From Bryopsis sp. KO-2023 (taxonomy: Eukaryota; Chlorophyta; Ulvophyceae; Bryopsidales; Bryopsidaceae): a stretch of DNA of 64,000 nucleotides. The stretch is taken from contig BSYQ01000003.1 of NCBI GenBank assembly GCA_030272585.1, positions 1,054,001 to 1,118,000 of the forward strand, given 5' to 3'. The notes under the pieces were generated by a model. The model was given only the letters and a program-made list of their open reading frames with translations. It ran no database searches and was not told the origin of the DNA. The position numbers were made by a program, and so were the translations under genes. Of the stretch, positions 1 through 11,233 are shown piece by piece (within the stretch, counting starts at the first letter, position 1; every line of letters starts with the position of its first letter).

Positions 1-1908
1 CATCGTCTGAATGTGTTGAACAGGTGTCTGCATCATAGACTTCTTTCCCGTCGCACAAGAACTCTGCGGTTCCCATGCCAGGCACACCCGTGATTTCGTA
101 CCTGCATCAGCTGGAGTATATTATTCAGTCTGCGACTAAGTATTGACGCAGGGAACACCATACATTCCTTTTGTTGCGTCTACCTGAGCTGTGGAGCAAT
201 GGTGGGATTTAGGGTGGATGTGCGTTCTATCGCGGATATAAATGTGCCATTGTGGCTTGATGTGCCTTCCCCGCCGCCACCACCTGATTCGTCTCCAGGT
301 TCAAGTCCCACATGGGAAACAATCTCAGGAGCCACTTGCACCAAGGGTGCTGGAACTCCAGCTGCTTCACCAACCTGGCTGAACGTACCAGAAGTCCGAG
401 TAAGAGCAAGGTGAAGGCGTCTGTTGGCGTTTTTCAAGCTTAACAACACGTGACTTACATCCAAACTTCAGCCTGCGCTGTAAGTGGTCTGTTTTCCTGA
501 TCGCCATCCCTGGATCCACCTCCTTGGCTGTCGTCGACCTGGAGTCGCCCGTTGAAATGGTAACATGCCACAGTTTCTCAAGCACATAATTTTTCCACTA
601 TCAAGCCTTTGTCTGAGGGATCGAACTAACCTGGTATGTGAATTTGTCTATGCCTTCAAACCGTGGATTCGGAACATAGAAAAATTTGTTCTGAGCTTGC
701 ATCACTGCTCTTCCGTTTTCTGGTGCTGCAATGATAGTGTACCTGCGACAAGCTCCCTCTCAACACTGCATTCCAAGAGCAATTCATATAACCACGGCGG
801 GTTGAGCGGGGGACTCACGTGAGCCCATCACCATCAGGGTCTTCACCAACCAGTGCCCCCACAAGGGAGTATGGCGACTTAAGTTGCATTCGCTGCCTGT
901 CATCTATGTAGGTGTTGGGGCTCAAAATATCCTGTGGCTTGTTGAAAAAGAGACGACCTCTGCCCTTAGCCGCGATTGGTGCGTTGTTTTGAGGCCGAAT
1001 GTAGACCCGAGCTTCGACAAAAGGAGTGACCAGCTGTTGCGGAACAAAGATGGCGCACCCTTACAGTGAACCTTTGTGAATCGAGAGTACCAGAGCTCTC
1101 AGAAGGACCTTTCTTCTCACCTTTGTGCTGGTCCCGTTGTTCGTCGTATTAACGCCGACAACGAAAAAGAAATCCTACGCACAGTTTTCTGGCATTAGCG
1201 TTCTGAATGGCGACTGCGACAACCAGAGCGTATCAATGGTTCGTACGTTATCCTGTGGGGTTGCGCTGTACGCTCCATCCTTTGGTCGATACGATACAGT
1301 TCCACTGGAAGAAACGTCAAAAAACTCCGCTTGCTGAGGGTAGCAAACCGCTCTGGAACGAAGGACGAAGACAACCCGTCAGTCCCCAGCTCAAGCCCGA
1401 TTATATCATTTTAGCCAACCTTCCGGTTCTGTGGGGGTGTTTTTTCCAGTTCAAAGTAATCAGAGGCACTCCACAATCTATTGTAAAGCTTGGTGTGCTC
1501 TGTGTGCATTGCTTTTCGATGTGTTGGCACGCTTGCGGGAAAAAAACGCAGGATAGGCGGTTGGAATGCGGAAAGACGATTGAAAGTCCTCGTTTCTATG
1601 TCTGCACAGTTCATTAGGTCGTTTTAGGGCTCGAAGGCCACCTGAAGTCCTCCGCAAATAGATCTGCAGGCAGTTGTGCTGTCACGGTGCCCCCGTCCTC
1701 CTCAGCTTCAGCTCTTATCGTCGCTGCAAGCAGTGAAGGTCAATTCGGTCAAGAAATGCCTCAGTGCTCCCCCAACGCAAAGCGAGACTTCCCGCCTCTT
1801 CATCTTACGTTTTTGGGCCGCCACGTTACAGAGCAAAATTCCCGACAGGAGGACACAGGTGCACAAGAAGACCGCCGTCTTTGCAGACGTTCTTTCTAGC
1901 TCGACCAT
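1..1908 (-). CDS. Secreted protein with cadherin-like / tandem-95 repeats (3' end beyond window)
   Basis: I built this model from splice phases: exons 1908-1809, 1531-1420, 1352-1183, 1059-819, 742-631, 538-459, 378-184 and 101 to the left edge. All junction phases agree (1,2,1,2,0,2,2), giving about 370 residues here. It starts with a clear signal peptide (MVELERTSAK, then a hydrophobic run ending CNVAAQ), followed by a Cys-containing segment. Exons 4-6 read as a cadherin-like (tandem-95, Big_9-type) repeat: EDPDGDGLTYTIIAAPENG, then FYVPNPRFEGIDKFTYQVDD. A weaker earlier copy is GTVSYRPKDG. The DPDGDG loop suggests calcium binding. Such repeats are known from large adhesive extracellular proteins, so an adhesion role is inferred. 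First donor is GTAAGA, last is GTAGAC. The C-terminus is not visible. Confidence 0.72.
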
Positions 1909-2257
1909 AGTTCAGCCATTTGCAGAGCCTAAGGACGCAAAGTTCCCCGGTACCAGATGATCGAACCGTCTCATTGTCAAAAAAAGAAAGGACACTCCGT
2001 GGAGCCTTGAAGATTTTTGAGGTTACGGTTTCTAACCGTCCACCAATGTTCAACAAGCCCTTGCACACTACTGGAATCGATCAAGGACGCAGAAAAGCAA
2101 ATTCTCTCTTAAAATTCCGCCACATTGTTGACGTTCCTCTTCCCTTTCTGTGTTAACCTCGTTCATTCCAGCAGTCATAGTGTTCAGCCTTCCGTAGCGA
2201 TCCAAAATTGATAAACAAAAATTCATTTCCTGTCACAAGCCATTTCGCGCGCGTTTC
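1909..2257. other. Intergenic, no gene seen
   Basis: This lies between the start codon of the cadherin-like gene and the stop codon of cysteine synthase, both on the minus strand. It must hold the 3' UTR of the latter and the promoter of the former. No convincing coding exon or repeat was seen. Confidence 0.5.
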
Positions 2258-4449
2258 TCATTTCCCGTTCAGAGGTGGAACGAAAAACTTTCGACCCGCC
2301 ACATCAGACAATTGGATACGCTCGTTGATGCCAAGCGCGGCACACTCATCCCTGAGGCTCGAAAAAAGGACGGACGAAAGATAACGCTCGCCGAAACTGG
2401 GGAGTATCACAGCGATCAATTTTCCAGCGTTCTCAGGCCTCGACCCCACCTGCATCCATGGAAACACAACCAATCAGAAAACGGCGCTCCTCTACCACAC
2501 AAGATGGTGACAGCAGATGGATGCATACCTCGATGGCGGCTTTGACGGCAGCTCCAGAAGAGATACCACACAACAACCCCTCTTCGCTGGCGAGTCTAGT
2601 CGCCATCGCGATGGAATCGTCGCTACTGACAGTAACAACTTCATCGAACACTTCAGTGTTCAACACCCCAGGCACAAATCCAGCTCCAATTCCCTGGATC
2701 TTGTGAGGACCAGGTTTTCCACCTAGCAAATAAGCACAACAGTATCGTCAAATGCGAACTGACCTCCTTGAGGGAGCAAATCCGTCCATAATATCAGCGA
2801 AAATAGATGCATGTTGAGCCTACCAGACAAGACGGCGCTCTCCACTGGCTCCACAGCAACCACATGGACTTTTGGGTTTTTCCCTTTGAGATATTCCCCA
2901 CACCCAGTGATCGTACCGCCAGTACCAATCCCGCTGACAAGAATATCAACCTGACCAGCAGTATCTTTCCAAATCTCGGGACCTGCACAGCAAAATGCAA
3001 AGAGCGAAACAGTGAACACACTTGGCCCATTCAGCACCCACCCCCTGATGGAAATACACCTTCGCAGAATACCCACGGTGCTGCTAGATATTCATGGATT
3101 TCATTGTGGAGCAGTCCGCTAGAGAGGAGGACCTGTTGTGAGTCGGTGGACGTCGGCGTTGGCTGCATTCTCAAACTGCTGAAGGATGTAGGCATCTGGC
3201 ATGTCCGCTGCGATGGCTTGAGCTTTGCTCACGGCTCCCCCCATTCCTTTCGCAGGATCTGTAGGCCCATAATACATCAAAGGCATTCTAAAACTTTCGC
3301 AAGAGATCGAACATCTTGGCAGTGAAGGTGGACCTCCTCCAAATCATATTTCACACAACCCCTCCTTAGGAACACTCAAGGCATTGCAGCCAAAGCAGCC
3401 AAAGCCTCAGAACCAAACAAAAAAAGGTCAATTTGTTTTATTGTACAAACCCATCAAGCTCATAAAAAAAGACCACAAAAAAAGAACACCTGTGAGGACA
3501 AGTTTGGCTCCGAATGCCATCAACAGAACCCTGCGTTCCATGGACATCGATGCTGGCATTGTGAGTATGAGATCGTATCCCTTCACAGCAGCAATGAAAG
3601 CCAACCCGATGCCAGTGTTTCCGCTGGTTGGCTCCACGAGAGTTGTTTTCCCAGGGCTGATCGCACCCTTCTTTTCGGCATCCAGAATCATGTTCAAACC
3701 GATTCGATCCTGTAAGATGAGGATCAGTATGGTTAGTAAGGAGAGCACACAAATTGCTGATGTTCTGCAATCAGCATTTGCAGAAATTTGATCAAGACAA
3801 GAACCGAGTTTCTGCAAATCTTTGTGAACATTGTTTGTTTTCGGGATGAAAGGGGATGTCTGAGATTTGAGGAATTGAATTATATATATATTTACATATA
3901 AAAAGGAAAGGGACTTCTCAGGGAGTTGATTGAGAGAAAAAGGCAGAGCCAAAAAAATATATTACCTTGACACTGCAACATGGTTCCATGATTTCCAGCT
4001 TTGCAGCAATTTTCGCTGGGCATCCCTAAAATTGGAAAAAATATCAACAAGAAGAAATTTAACGCTTCTTTACGATTTCCCTCAAAATAGTAGCAGGACG
4101 AGGTTCTCCGATCAATCAATCAACATTTCCAGAAGAAGGATCCCACCTTTCCAAAAAAAACAATAAATGAAATAGATTGAGGTGAAGGAATTCCAGAAGA
4201 AGAAAACCCAGCAGATCCAGGTTGGTCTCAAAAATCAGTCATACAAACACATGGTCACACCTTGGTTACTTTATTCAAAAACACCATTGGGGTGTTTCCA
4301 ATCAGTTCTGTGACATTGCTTGCGATCTTGTCTTTTTTCAATGATGGGATTGGCTCAGTAGAGGCTGCCTGGAGGACATGTCTGGATTTTCGAGAAAACC
4401 CAGTTGGCCTCGACTGACCCACATTCAGGGATGCCACCCCCTTCAACAT
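2258..4449 (-). CDS. Cysteine synthase (O-acetylserine (thiol)lyase), probably plastid-targeted
   Basis: Seven exons: 4449-4261, 4025-3966, 3709-3490, 3258-3133, 2982-2824, 2722-2529, 2449-2258; phases agree and give 379 residues. The enzyme is a PLP-dependent beta-replacement lyase that makes cysteine from O-acetylserine and sulfide. Family marks are ELIGNTPMV, the PLP lysine in CCSVKDRIG, the substrate loop PTSGNTGIG, the phosphate-binding GTGGTITG, and CGISSGAAV near the C-terminus, which ends [12 protein letters not shown]...FGERYLS. About 40 residues rich in Ser, Arg and Val precede the core and look like a transit peptide. An in-frame TGA just upstream of ATG 4449 supports this start. 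Donors include weak forms (GTCCTC at 3132). Length fits plant plastid isoforms. A cystathionine beta-synthase-like paralogue is unlikely. Confidence 0.95.
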
Positions 4450-5612
4450 AAACGATCACATAATACTTCTCACAAAAAGATAACCACATGAAAAGGAGCC
4501 ATCTGAACATGGTTTCTTCTTTTTCAGATCAGGGGAAGGCCTTGAATGAGACGTAAATGCATGTACTTCAATCAGAAGCAAAGATGAGCAAAATATAACG
4601 TCGTTTAGCATCAATGTTTAGCATTTGACGCTTTTTTTGTGACCAAAAAACCTCAAAATACAGTTTCTCATCGGCCCCACCCTTCCTTGAAGCGGAACGG
4701 AGTCTAACGTGGTCCCTGCCAACTGCAGGCATTTCGAGGAGCCTCCTAAAGCCGCCATCACAATTTATAAGCCAGGTAGGAGTGTCGCAGGAATCCACTG
4801 GAGCGACCAGGTGTTGGGGGATGCACAAGGAATCTTTTTCGTGTGGGGCGGGCGATGACGATTTCAAGATGTCGCGTCACGCCAATTTCGCACAATTTCC
4901 AACAGATCAGGTGGATGATTCGCAGACGGTCAAGGGGTGAGATTGAAACTCAGCATGTTATTCGCGATGAGGATTCGTTGCCGACCTCCTCTCGTCTTTT
5001 TTTTTTTCTCATCATTGTCGTTAGGTGTACGTTTGTCGGCTGGTGGGGCTCTGAAACTCAATGATTGATTCATGGGAAGTTCAACAACGATCTGGTACCG
5101 TCCGGATCAAGTTAAACTCTGCAGCTGCGGAGCTTGTCAAGATGACGACTCAACAAGCAACCACTGCAGATTTCTTAACCTCAAACCCAAGGAGCCATAA
5201 CGTAAGCTTCAGTGTTGCTCTAGAGTTCTACAATTCTTTCACTGGCGTTCAGCGGTGCACGCTTCGAGATACCCGAAGTAAAACGACGTGTTAACCAACA
5301 ACAGAGCGCTTGGACTAAAGCTCGCGTCCTCTTGTTCGTGTGGTCGAGGCGGCGACGAGATAAGCCACCGGCCAGTGGGTTGCGGTTTCCGTGACTTGTG
5401 TCGTTGCTAACCGTGAAATCACACGATGATGTACGAAAAAGAGCCTTACTGGGGACGAATTCACTTTGAACGTATTGCCCGGAGCCTTTTGACAAAAACA
5501 CCGCTGCCATCGCCGTTGTTGTCGAATTTTTTACCGACCCAAGCTGCGACCTTATCAAGACTATAGCTTGTTGATATTTTTTTTTCGAACCTGCCGCACG
5601 AACTCTACGAAG
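4450..5612. other. Bidirectional promoter region
   Basis: Cysteine synthase (minus) and the FAS1 protein (plus) start at opposite ends of this 1.16 kb stretch. Open frames exist (minus 4867-4568, plus 4843-5064, and a long minus frame overlapping the FAS1 start), but none has splice context or family similarity. I read it as 5' UTRs and promoters. Confidence 0.45.
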
Positions 5613-7976
5613 ATGTGGCACACTGCTCTCCGAGTCGTTGCCCTTGTGGCCTTGCTGCTGTCTGGTGCGAAATAGATAGGTTTCGGCGAGGGCGATGTGT
5701 CGGATTCTTTTCTGATGTTCGCCGCTGCCTAACCACTCAACTTCGTTGCTTCTCGATCTCCTGCTATTTCTATCGCAGTCCTGCTTGTGCAAGGAAACAA
5801 AAGAGGAAAAAAGTTCGGTTGAGGGCTCCCTTTCTTCGCACTTCCCCTTTGTCCGCGCGCCTTTTTAAAACGTTCGTCTCTCTTCCAACGATTGTGCTTT
5901 CCTCTGGACCTCATCTTGCAGGTGCCAGCGCTAAGAACACAAGGTACATCGTAACCCAGCGTCCAAGTACACGCACTACGCAGTCTGGCGGGTGCAATAC
6001 TGCTGCGGATGTGTTGGGAAAAAACAGCGCAACCACCTTTTTGAAAGCAGTAAAAGCAGCCCGTTTCGAACCTGTTCTATCGGACCCTGCAAACCAGTTG
6101 AAGGGCGCTCTCTTCGTACCTACAAACGCAGCGTTTGCGGACCTCGCTCGTCAACTGGGCTTGAGTGTTCCACAGCTCCTGGCCAATGTTCCCCTCATCA
6201 CGGAAATTGTTCGTTACCACTTCGTCCAGGTGCGGAGTCCGTATCTCGATTTGTAGTGGCAAAGGTACAATTCGATCGTTTGGTAGATATCTGACTTGAA
6301 CTGGCTCTCCCTCAGGACGAAGTAAGGCGACTGTCAGATGTTGGGGATGGAGAAATCCTGCAGACAGCCTTGGGTGATGCTGCCAGCTGTGGTGTCAGCG
6401 TGATAAGGCTGAGAGTCGATGGAATCCAGACTTTCATCGACCAAGCCAGTAATCCTGCAAACCCTGCAGGAGTGGTGAAGCCCAACCTCCGCACCTGCAA
6501 TGGATTTGGATTACATGTGATCGATAAAGTGCTGTTGAGCTGTCCGATCGCGACATTGCGTCAGCTCTTCTTGGGCCAGGCAGCCCCAGCACTCCAACTG
6601 CCAGCGTTCACAACTCAACTTCAGCAAGGATTTCCACAACCAGTGCCCATTGTTCTCCAGCAAGCACAACAGGGCCAGTGTCAATCGCCTTTGCAGGTTG
6701 AAACCAATGAACTGGACCTCAACGAGCTTTTCTTTCCTCCTGAGATTTGTATATTTGGTGCTGTTTGCGACTTGTCTTTTGGATGGATGCAAAAGAAAGT
6801 CCTGATTTTGGAAATGCATGTCCATTATTAATCTCTTCGGCCATTTCTTCACGATTTTTTTCTGTTCTTGTGCTTATCCATCAGGCCATCCAGCAACTGC
6901 AACAGGAGGGCATCAACGTCCAAGGATTCCAGCTTTTCCTCCAAGTGACCAATCTGGTGGAAGCTTTCAGTGATCCTCAGGCAAACGCAACCATATTTGT
7001 CCCCACAGATGAGGCTATCCAGGCAGCTCTGACTGCCAATGGATTGACTTTCGACCAGCTGGCGCAGAATGTAAACGTTGTTCAGGATATTCTGTTCTAT
7101 CACGTGGTCCCCTCACCTGTGGGAGGAGCGGCATTGGACAGCACCCAGCTGACTGAAGGAGCTGTGCTTCAGACCTCACTCACAGCGCCACTGGTGGGAT
7201 GCATTCCATTTTTTGCTGATACATTGCATCTTACCCAACACATCGTTGCAGACCTTACTGACCAGAGATGCATATTTTTATTTTGCAGGCTCTCACTTGT
7301 GGTGTCAGCACTTTGACGATCACCAGGCCAAACAATGGCCTCGTTGTTCTCGGAGCCCAGGGGACGTCGGGTAATTCAGGCACTGCTGCTGCTCCAGCTG
7401 ATCGACGAAGTTGTGCCTCTGTCATTCATGTTATAGATGCCCTGCTCTTGCCTTGTCCTCTGGGAGGCACTCAACAGCAGCCAACACCTGGACAGCCACA
7501 ACCAGTGCCACAACCAGCACCAGTACCTGCTCAGCCGACACCGGTGCCACAACCTACACCAACACAGGTGGTCCCACCTGTTCCAACGGATGCATCTGGT
7601 GCTTTCCAGCTTGCGTTCGGTGATGCCTTCGCCCGGTCAGAGGCAAACTCTCCAAGTAAGACGCACTCACCTCTTATGTGTGTGAGACAGACCTGTGCAA
7701 CACATTCCCCAGTAAGGGCATCGTTCCAAAGCTGAAAGGGGAGTCTTTACGTCTGGGTGTGCGTGTGGTGGAGTGATTTTTTTCTCTGTTGTGGTTGCAG
7801 ATGTGGCTGAGGCTGAATCTGATGCCACCGCTCCAAGGACTGCGTTTTCTGAAGCTTTTGCGACTGGAGGCCAGGCTGCCAGGTCAGTTGCTAGAGCAAA
7901 CGGTGGGGAAAGAGCAGTTGCAAAGTCGGTTGCAGTGGCTGGACAGGCTGGTGGGCGAAAGCTGTTGTTGTTATGA
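5613..7976 (+). CDS. Secreted protein with two fasciclin (FAS1) domains and a Pro/Gln linker
   Basis: Exons 5613-5664, 5922-6229, 6316-6696, 6885-7193, 7289-7655, 7801-7976; phases agree, 530 residues. The start gives the signal peptide MWHTALRVVALVALLLSGA, split by intron 1. FAS1 domain 1 spans about residues 50-185 (LKGALFVPTNAAF, ITEIVRYHFV, CNGFGLHVIDKVLL). Domain 2 spans about 250-400 (ATIFVPTDEAIQAAL, ILFYHVVPS, SVIHVIDALLLP). Between and after lie Gln-rich segments and a Pro-Val/Pro-Thr tract (about 410-450) that resembles arabinogalactan glycomodules. The Ala-rich tail ends RKLLLL. FAS1 proteins act in cell adhesion and matrix organisation. The hydrophobic end is short for a classical GPI signal, so anchoring is uncertain. 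Confidence 0.9.
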
Positions 7977-9334
7977 GGGTGGAATGCCAAGCGAAGGGAG
8001 GCTCTGCATTTTCGTATGGCTGCAATGGAACGGTATTTGATGAGATTGAGATTATAGATGCGTGCAGCTTCAGTTTGAAATATATATAGATTGATTGATT
8101 GATGGCGGCTTAACAATTTTTTATAAGGAAAGAACTGCAGATAACCGAGATGATCAATAAGGGTTAGTGATCATATGGGTTTTTAATAACCACAAACAAT
8201 TGCAACATTTCAGGGATGCACGGATAGGAAAACCTGGGTTTGTTGGTGGAATAAAGTTTTTTTGTTCTGGCTTAGACACGAAATATTGAAGGCGTTCTTT
8301 TCTTTTTTGGTTTGAGTTTTCAAGGTTAGACTTTACATACTCGATTTTAGTCTTTATTCCTTCGGATAAAATTGCCCAGCGGAAAAGCTCCATAACATCG
8401 TTGGGAGGGTTTGTGGAGTTCCGCGGGCAAGGCGCTTTTCTTTTATAATACGGGTTTCGTGATCTGGTTAAACAGTTGTGCTTTCGATAATAATTTGATC
8501 ATTTAAAAATATATATATTTTCTGCTTATTGGCAGAAAGAGTATAACAAAGCTGGTCATGACTTAAAACGTTTTGCCTTAGTAAGAAAAAGGAAAAGGTA
8601 CTTCATCTGGTCGTGATTCTGGTGGGTCGATCTTGCCTTAATTGCAAAAAGGGGAAAAAAAATTGGGCAAAGATCAGCATAATTGTTGATGCCTCGGTGC
8701 CATTGGGAAACCCAGCAGCAAAAAGCTGTGGAAAAAAAGTTTGGCAAGTGGATGAGCTGTTGTTTTTTTTTGAAATTTTTTGTTGCTTCGGCCATCACTG
8801 CTGAGTTAGTACGGGGAAAGCACATTTGCTGTGGTATTCTTGTGTGGCACCGGTTGGTTTGTCGACGTTTTTTAACTTCCAAGAGAGGCAGCAATCTGCC
8901 TGTTTGTTGCATGTGTTGTGTGTGAGTAGCCACCAATCCACCCTGCTCTTTGGGGAAAAGAATAAGCGCCTTTAAATGCCAGTCTGACTCATTTTCCATC
9001 CAATGAAAAAATTAGCGTAACAATCTCCCCTGGCAACAACGAACCCCTGTTCAGAGAGGGTGGGAGGGGAAAAATGAACATAAAATTTTTCTCGAGTGTG
9101 TAAAATAGCAGGAGGCCACCCAGAAGTTGCAAAGGGAACAGATAAGAATATATTTGATCAGATTGAATCAAACCACTTGCCATGGAGCTACCATCATCCT
9201 ATGTTGGATGCCAAAAACCAATCGCCACCACTTCAATATAGTTTTATCACTCTTGGAGTGTATTCTTAAATTGAAAAAGGACCATGTCAATTTTCCTTGC
9301 CCAGCAATTTCCACTACCCTTTCTTTCCCAGAAG
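7977..9334. other. Convergent intergenic region
   Basis: Both flanking genes (FAS1 on plus, UDP-xylose synthase on minus) end here, so 3' UTRs occupy the edges. The centre is A/T-rich with short open frames on both strands (for example plus 8613-8804 and minus 8999-8556). None has family similarity or convincing splice sites. Confidence 0.45.
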
Positions 9335-11233
9335 TTATGGTTCGGATGCCTCCGTCCCCAACCTCTCAGCGAAATCATGTTTCATGAGGTGCAGCCCTTC
9401 CTTCAATGAAATTCTGGGCTCCCACCCCAGAAGAGATTTCGCCTTTTCTATGTCGGGTTTCCGCCGAGAGGGGTCATCCGCCGTGTTTTCCTGAAACTCA
9501 ATCACGGCCTCCGGGTTGACCACCTCTTTGACATGCTCTGCCAATTCCAGCATGGTGAATTCGCTGGGATTCCCGATGTTGAAGGGGCCCATGTGATCGC
9601 TGTCCATTGCAGCAACCATGCCTCGAATGAGGTCCGAAACGTATTGGAAAGATCTTGTTTGGGAGCCATCCCCATACACGGTGAGGGGCTGATTTCTCAG
9701 AGCTTGGGAAACGAAATTGCTGACCACTCTGCCATCATCCAAAGCCATCCGGGGGCCATAAGTGTTGAAAATTCGAATGATACGAATCTGGGCATGCACA
9801 GAACACCAATAGGGAAAGCCTGAAGTCAGGGAAGTCGATCAAGAGTATAAAAAGCCCAAAAAACACACACACACACGCACAAATTGCATTTTTTTTGCCA
9901 TTTTTTCCCACAAAGCTTGCGATTTTCTTTCTTCTGAAAATTATATGTTCGGTTACCTCCACTCCATGCATCCTATGATAATCCATAGCCAGCGTTTCAC
10001 CAAATCTTTTCCCTGAAAAGACAAATTTCCTCAACAAGCGGAAAACCAGATCTGTCCACATTTAAAAAAAATAACACACCTGCCTCAATCGAAACATATT
10101 CGTATACCCCCCCCCCCCCTCTTACCCACCTTCATCATAGCAACTTCTTTCGCCGATGGGATTGACATTGCCCCAGTAGGTTTCCTTTTGGGGGTGTTCC
10201 AGAGGATCGCCATAAATTTCACTGGTGCTCGCCAGCAAGAATTTCGCTTTCACTCTCTTAGCCAACCCAAGCATGTTGAATGTTCCCCAGAAAGCCGTTT
10301 TGCACGTCTTGATCGGATTGTATCTATACAGCACAAACCCGCCAACATTTCTGACACAATTTCAAAAAAAAATACATGAGACAGGATCACGTTCTTGCAA
10401 AACGTGAAGGGGAAAATGATTTAAAGCTAGTGTTGGTAAGCAGTGCTGGGAAAAGAGAAGAATGAAGGTTTTAGCCAGCTGTAAAGCTGGATCGGTGGCG
10501 ATACTTCTCCGCCAGCAGTTCCTTGTTTTCACATTAAAACTCACTTGTAGTGTATGGGCGATGCTGGGCATGCCAAGTGGTAGATTTCGTCAACTTCTGT
10601 GAGATACTCTTGCACAACATCGTGGCGGATGAGCTCGAAGTTGGGGCAATCCATCAAATGCATGATATTCTCTTTCGATCCGGTGAAAAAGTTGTCCAAA
10701 CACAGCACCTACAGAAGATCAACCATCAGCGAAACTTTTGCATGTACAGTACAATATGTCTGTGGATGCAAAATATTGAGTTTCTTTTACTGTAAAGAAA
10801 AACAATCGATTCTTGTGGTGGATATGGGGTTCTTAGCATTCCGAAAAGCGGATGAACAGCATGATTGTGTTGTGGGAGGGTAACAACCACATGGCTTTTT
10901 TTTTTAAGATGTTTCTTTAACTTGATATTTATGAAAGGCCTGATCAGTAACTGAGCCGCCAAATTTCTCGTGAAATCTGCCTAAACGGCACTCACGTCAT
11001 CCCCCCGACCGACCAAGAATTCGCACAAATGGCTGCCGACGAATCCAGCGCCACCAGTCACCATGATTCTGTTCCTCGCCCTTCTGGGCTTCTTTTTGAC
11101 CACGGTGGATCCATTCTGCCATCGAAACAGTCAACATGAGACGCGGCCACCCATCGAAACCGATCTACAAACACCACAGTCTATCATATGATTCTCGAAG
11201 CAGCTTTCACTGAATGCATACGGTGGCGGCCAT
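9335..11233 (-). CDS. UXS: UDP-glucuronate decarboxylase (UDP-xylose synthase), soluble type
   Basis: Exons 11233-11222, 11115-10996, 10708-10545, 10323-10130, 10012-9957, 9787-9335; 332 residues with consistent phases. The enzyme converts UDP-glucuronate to UDP-xylose, the donor for xylan, xyloglucan and glycoprotein xylose. Marks are the NAD-binding [21 protein letters not shown], the TSTSE-like motif [15 protein letters not shown], the catalytic Y and K in CYDEGKR, and [10 protein letters not shown]. The first coding exon (MAAT, 12 nt) is inferred from a start codon followed directly by GTATGC and in phase with the acceptor at 11116. The next residues are basic ([10 protein letters not shown]), with no membrane anchor, so a cytosolic form is likely. 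If exon 1 is wrong, an upstream anchor exon is possible. Confidence 0.92.

Noticed and set aside
4568-4867. Possible upstream exon of cysteine synthase
   Set aside because: An in-frame stop just before ATG 4449 and a complete transit-like N-terminus make an extra coding exon unnecessary.
5220-5792. 190-codon open frame on the minus strand
   Set aside because: It overlaps the signal-peptide exon of the FAS1 gene, has no family similarity and no splice context.
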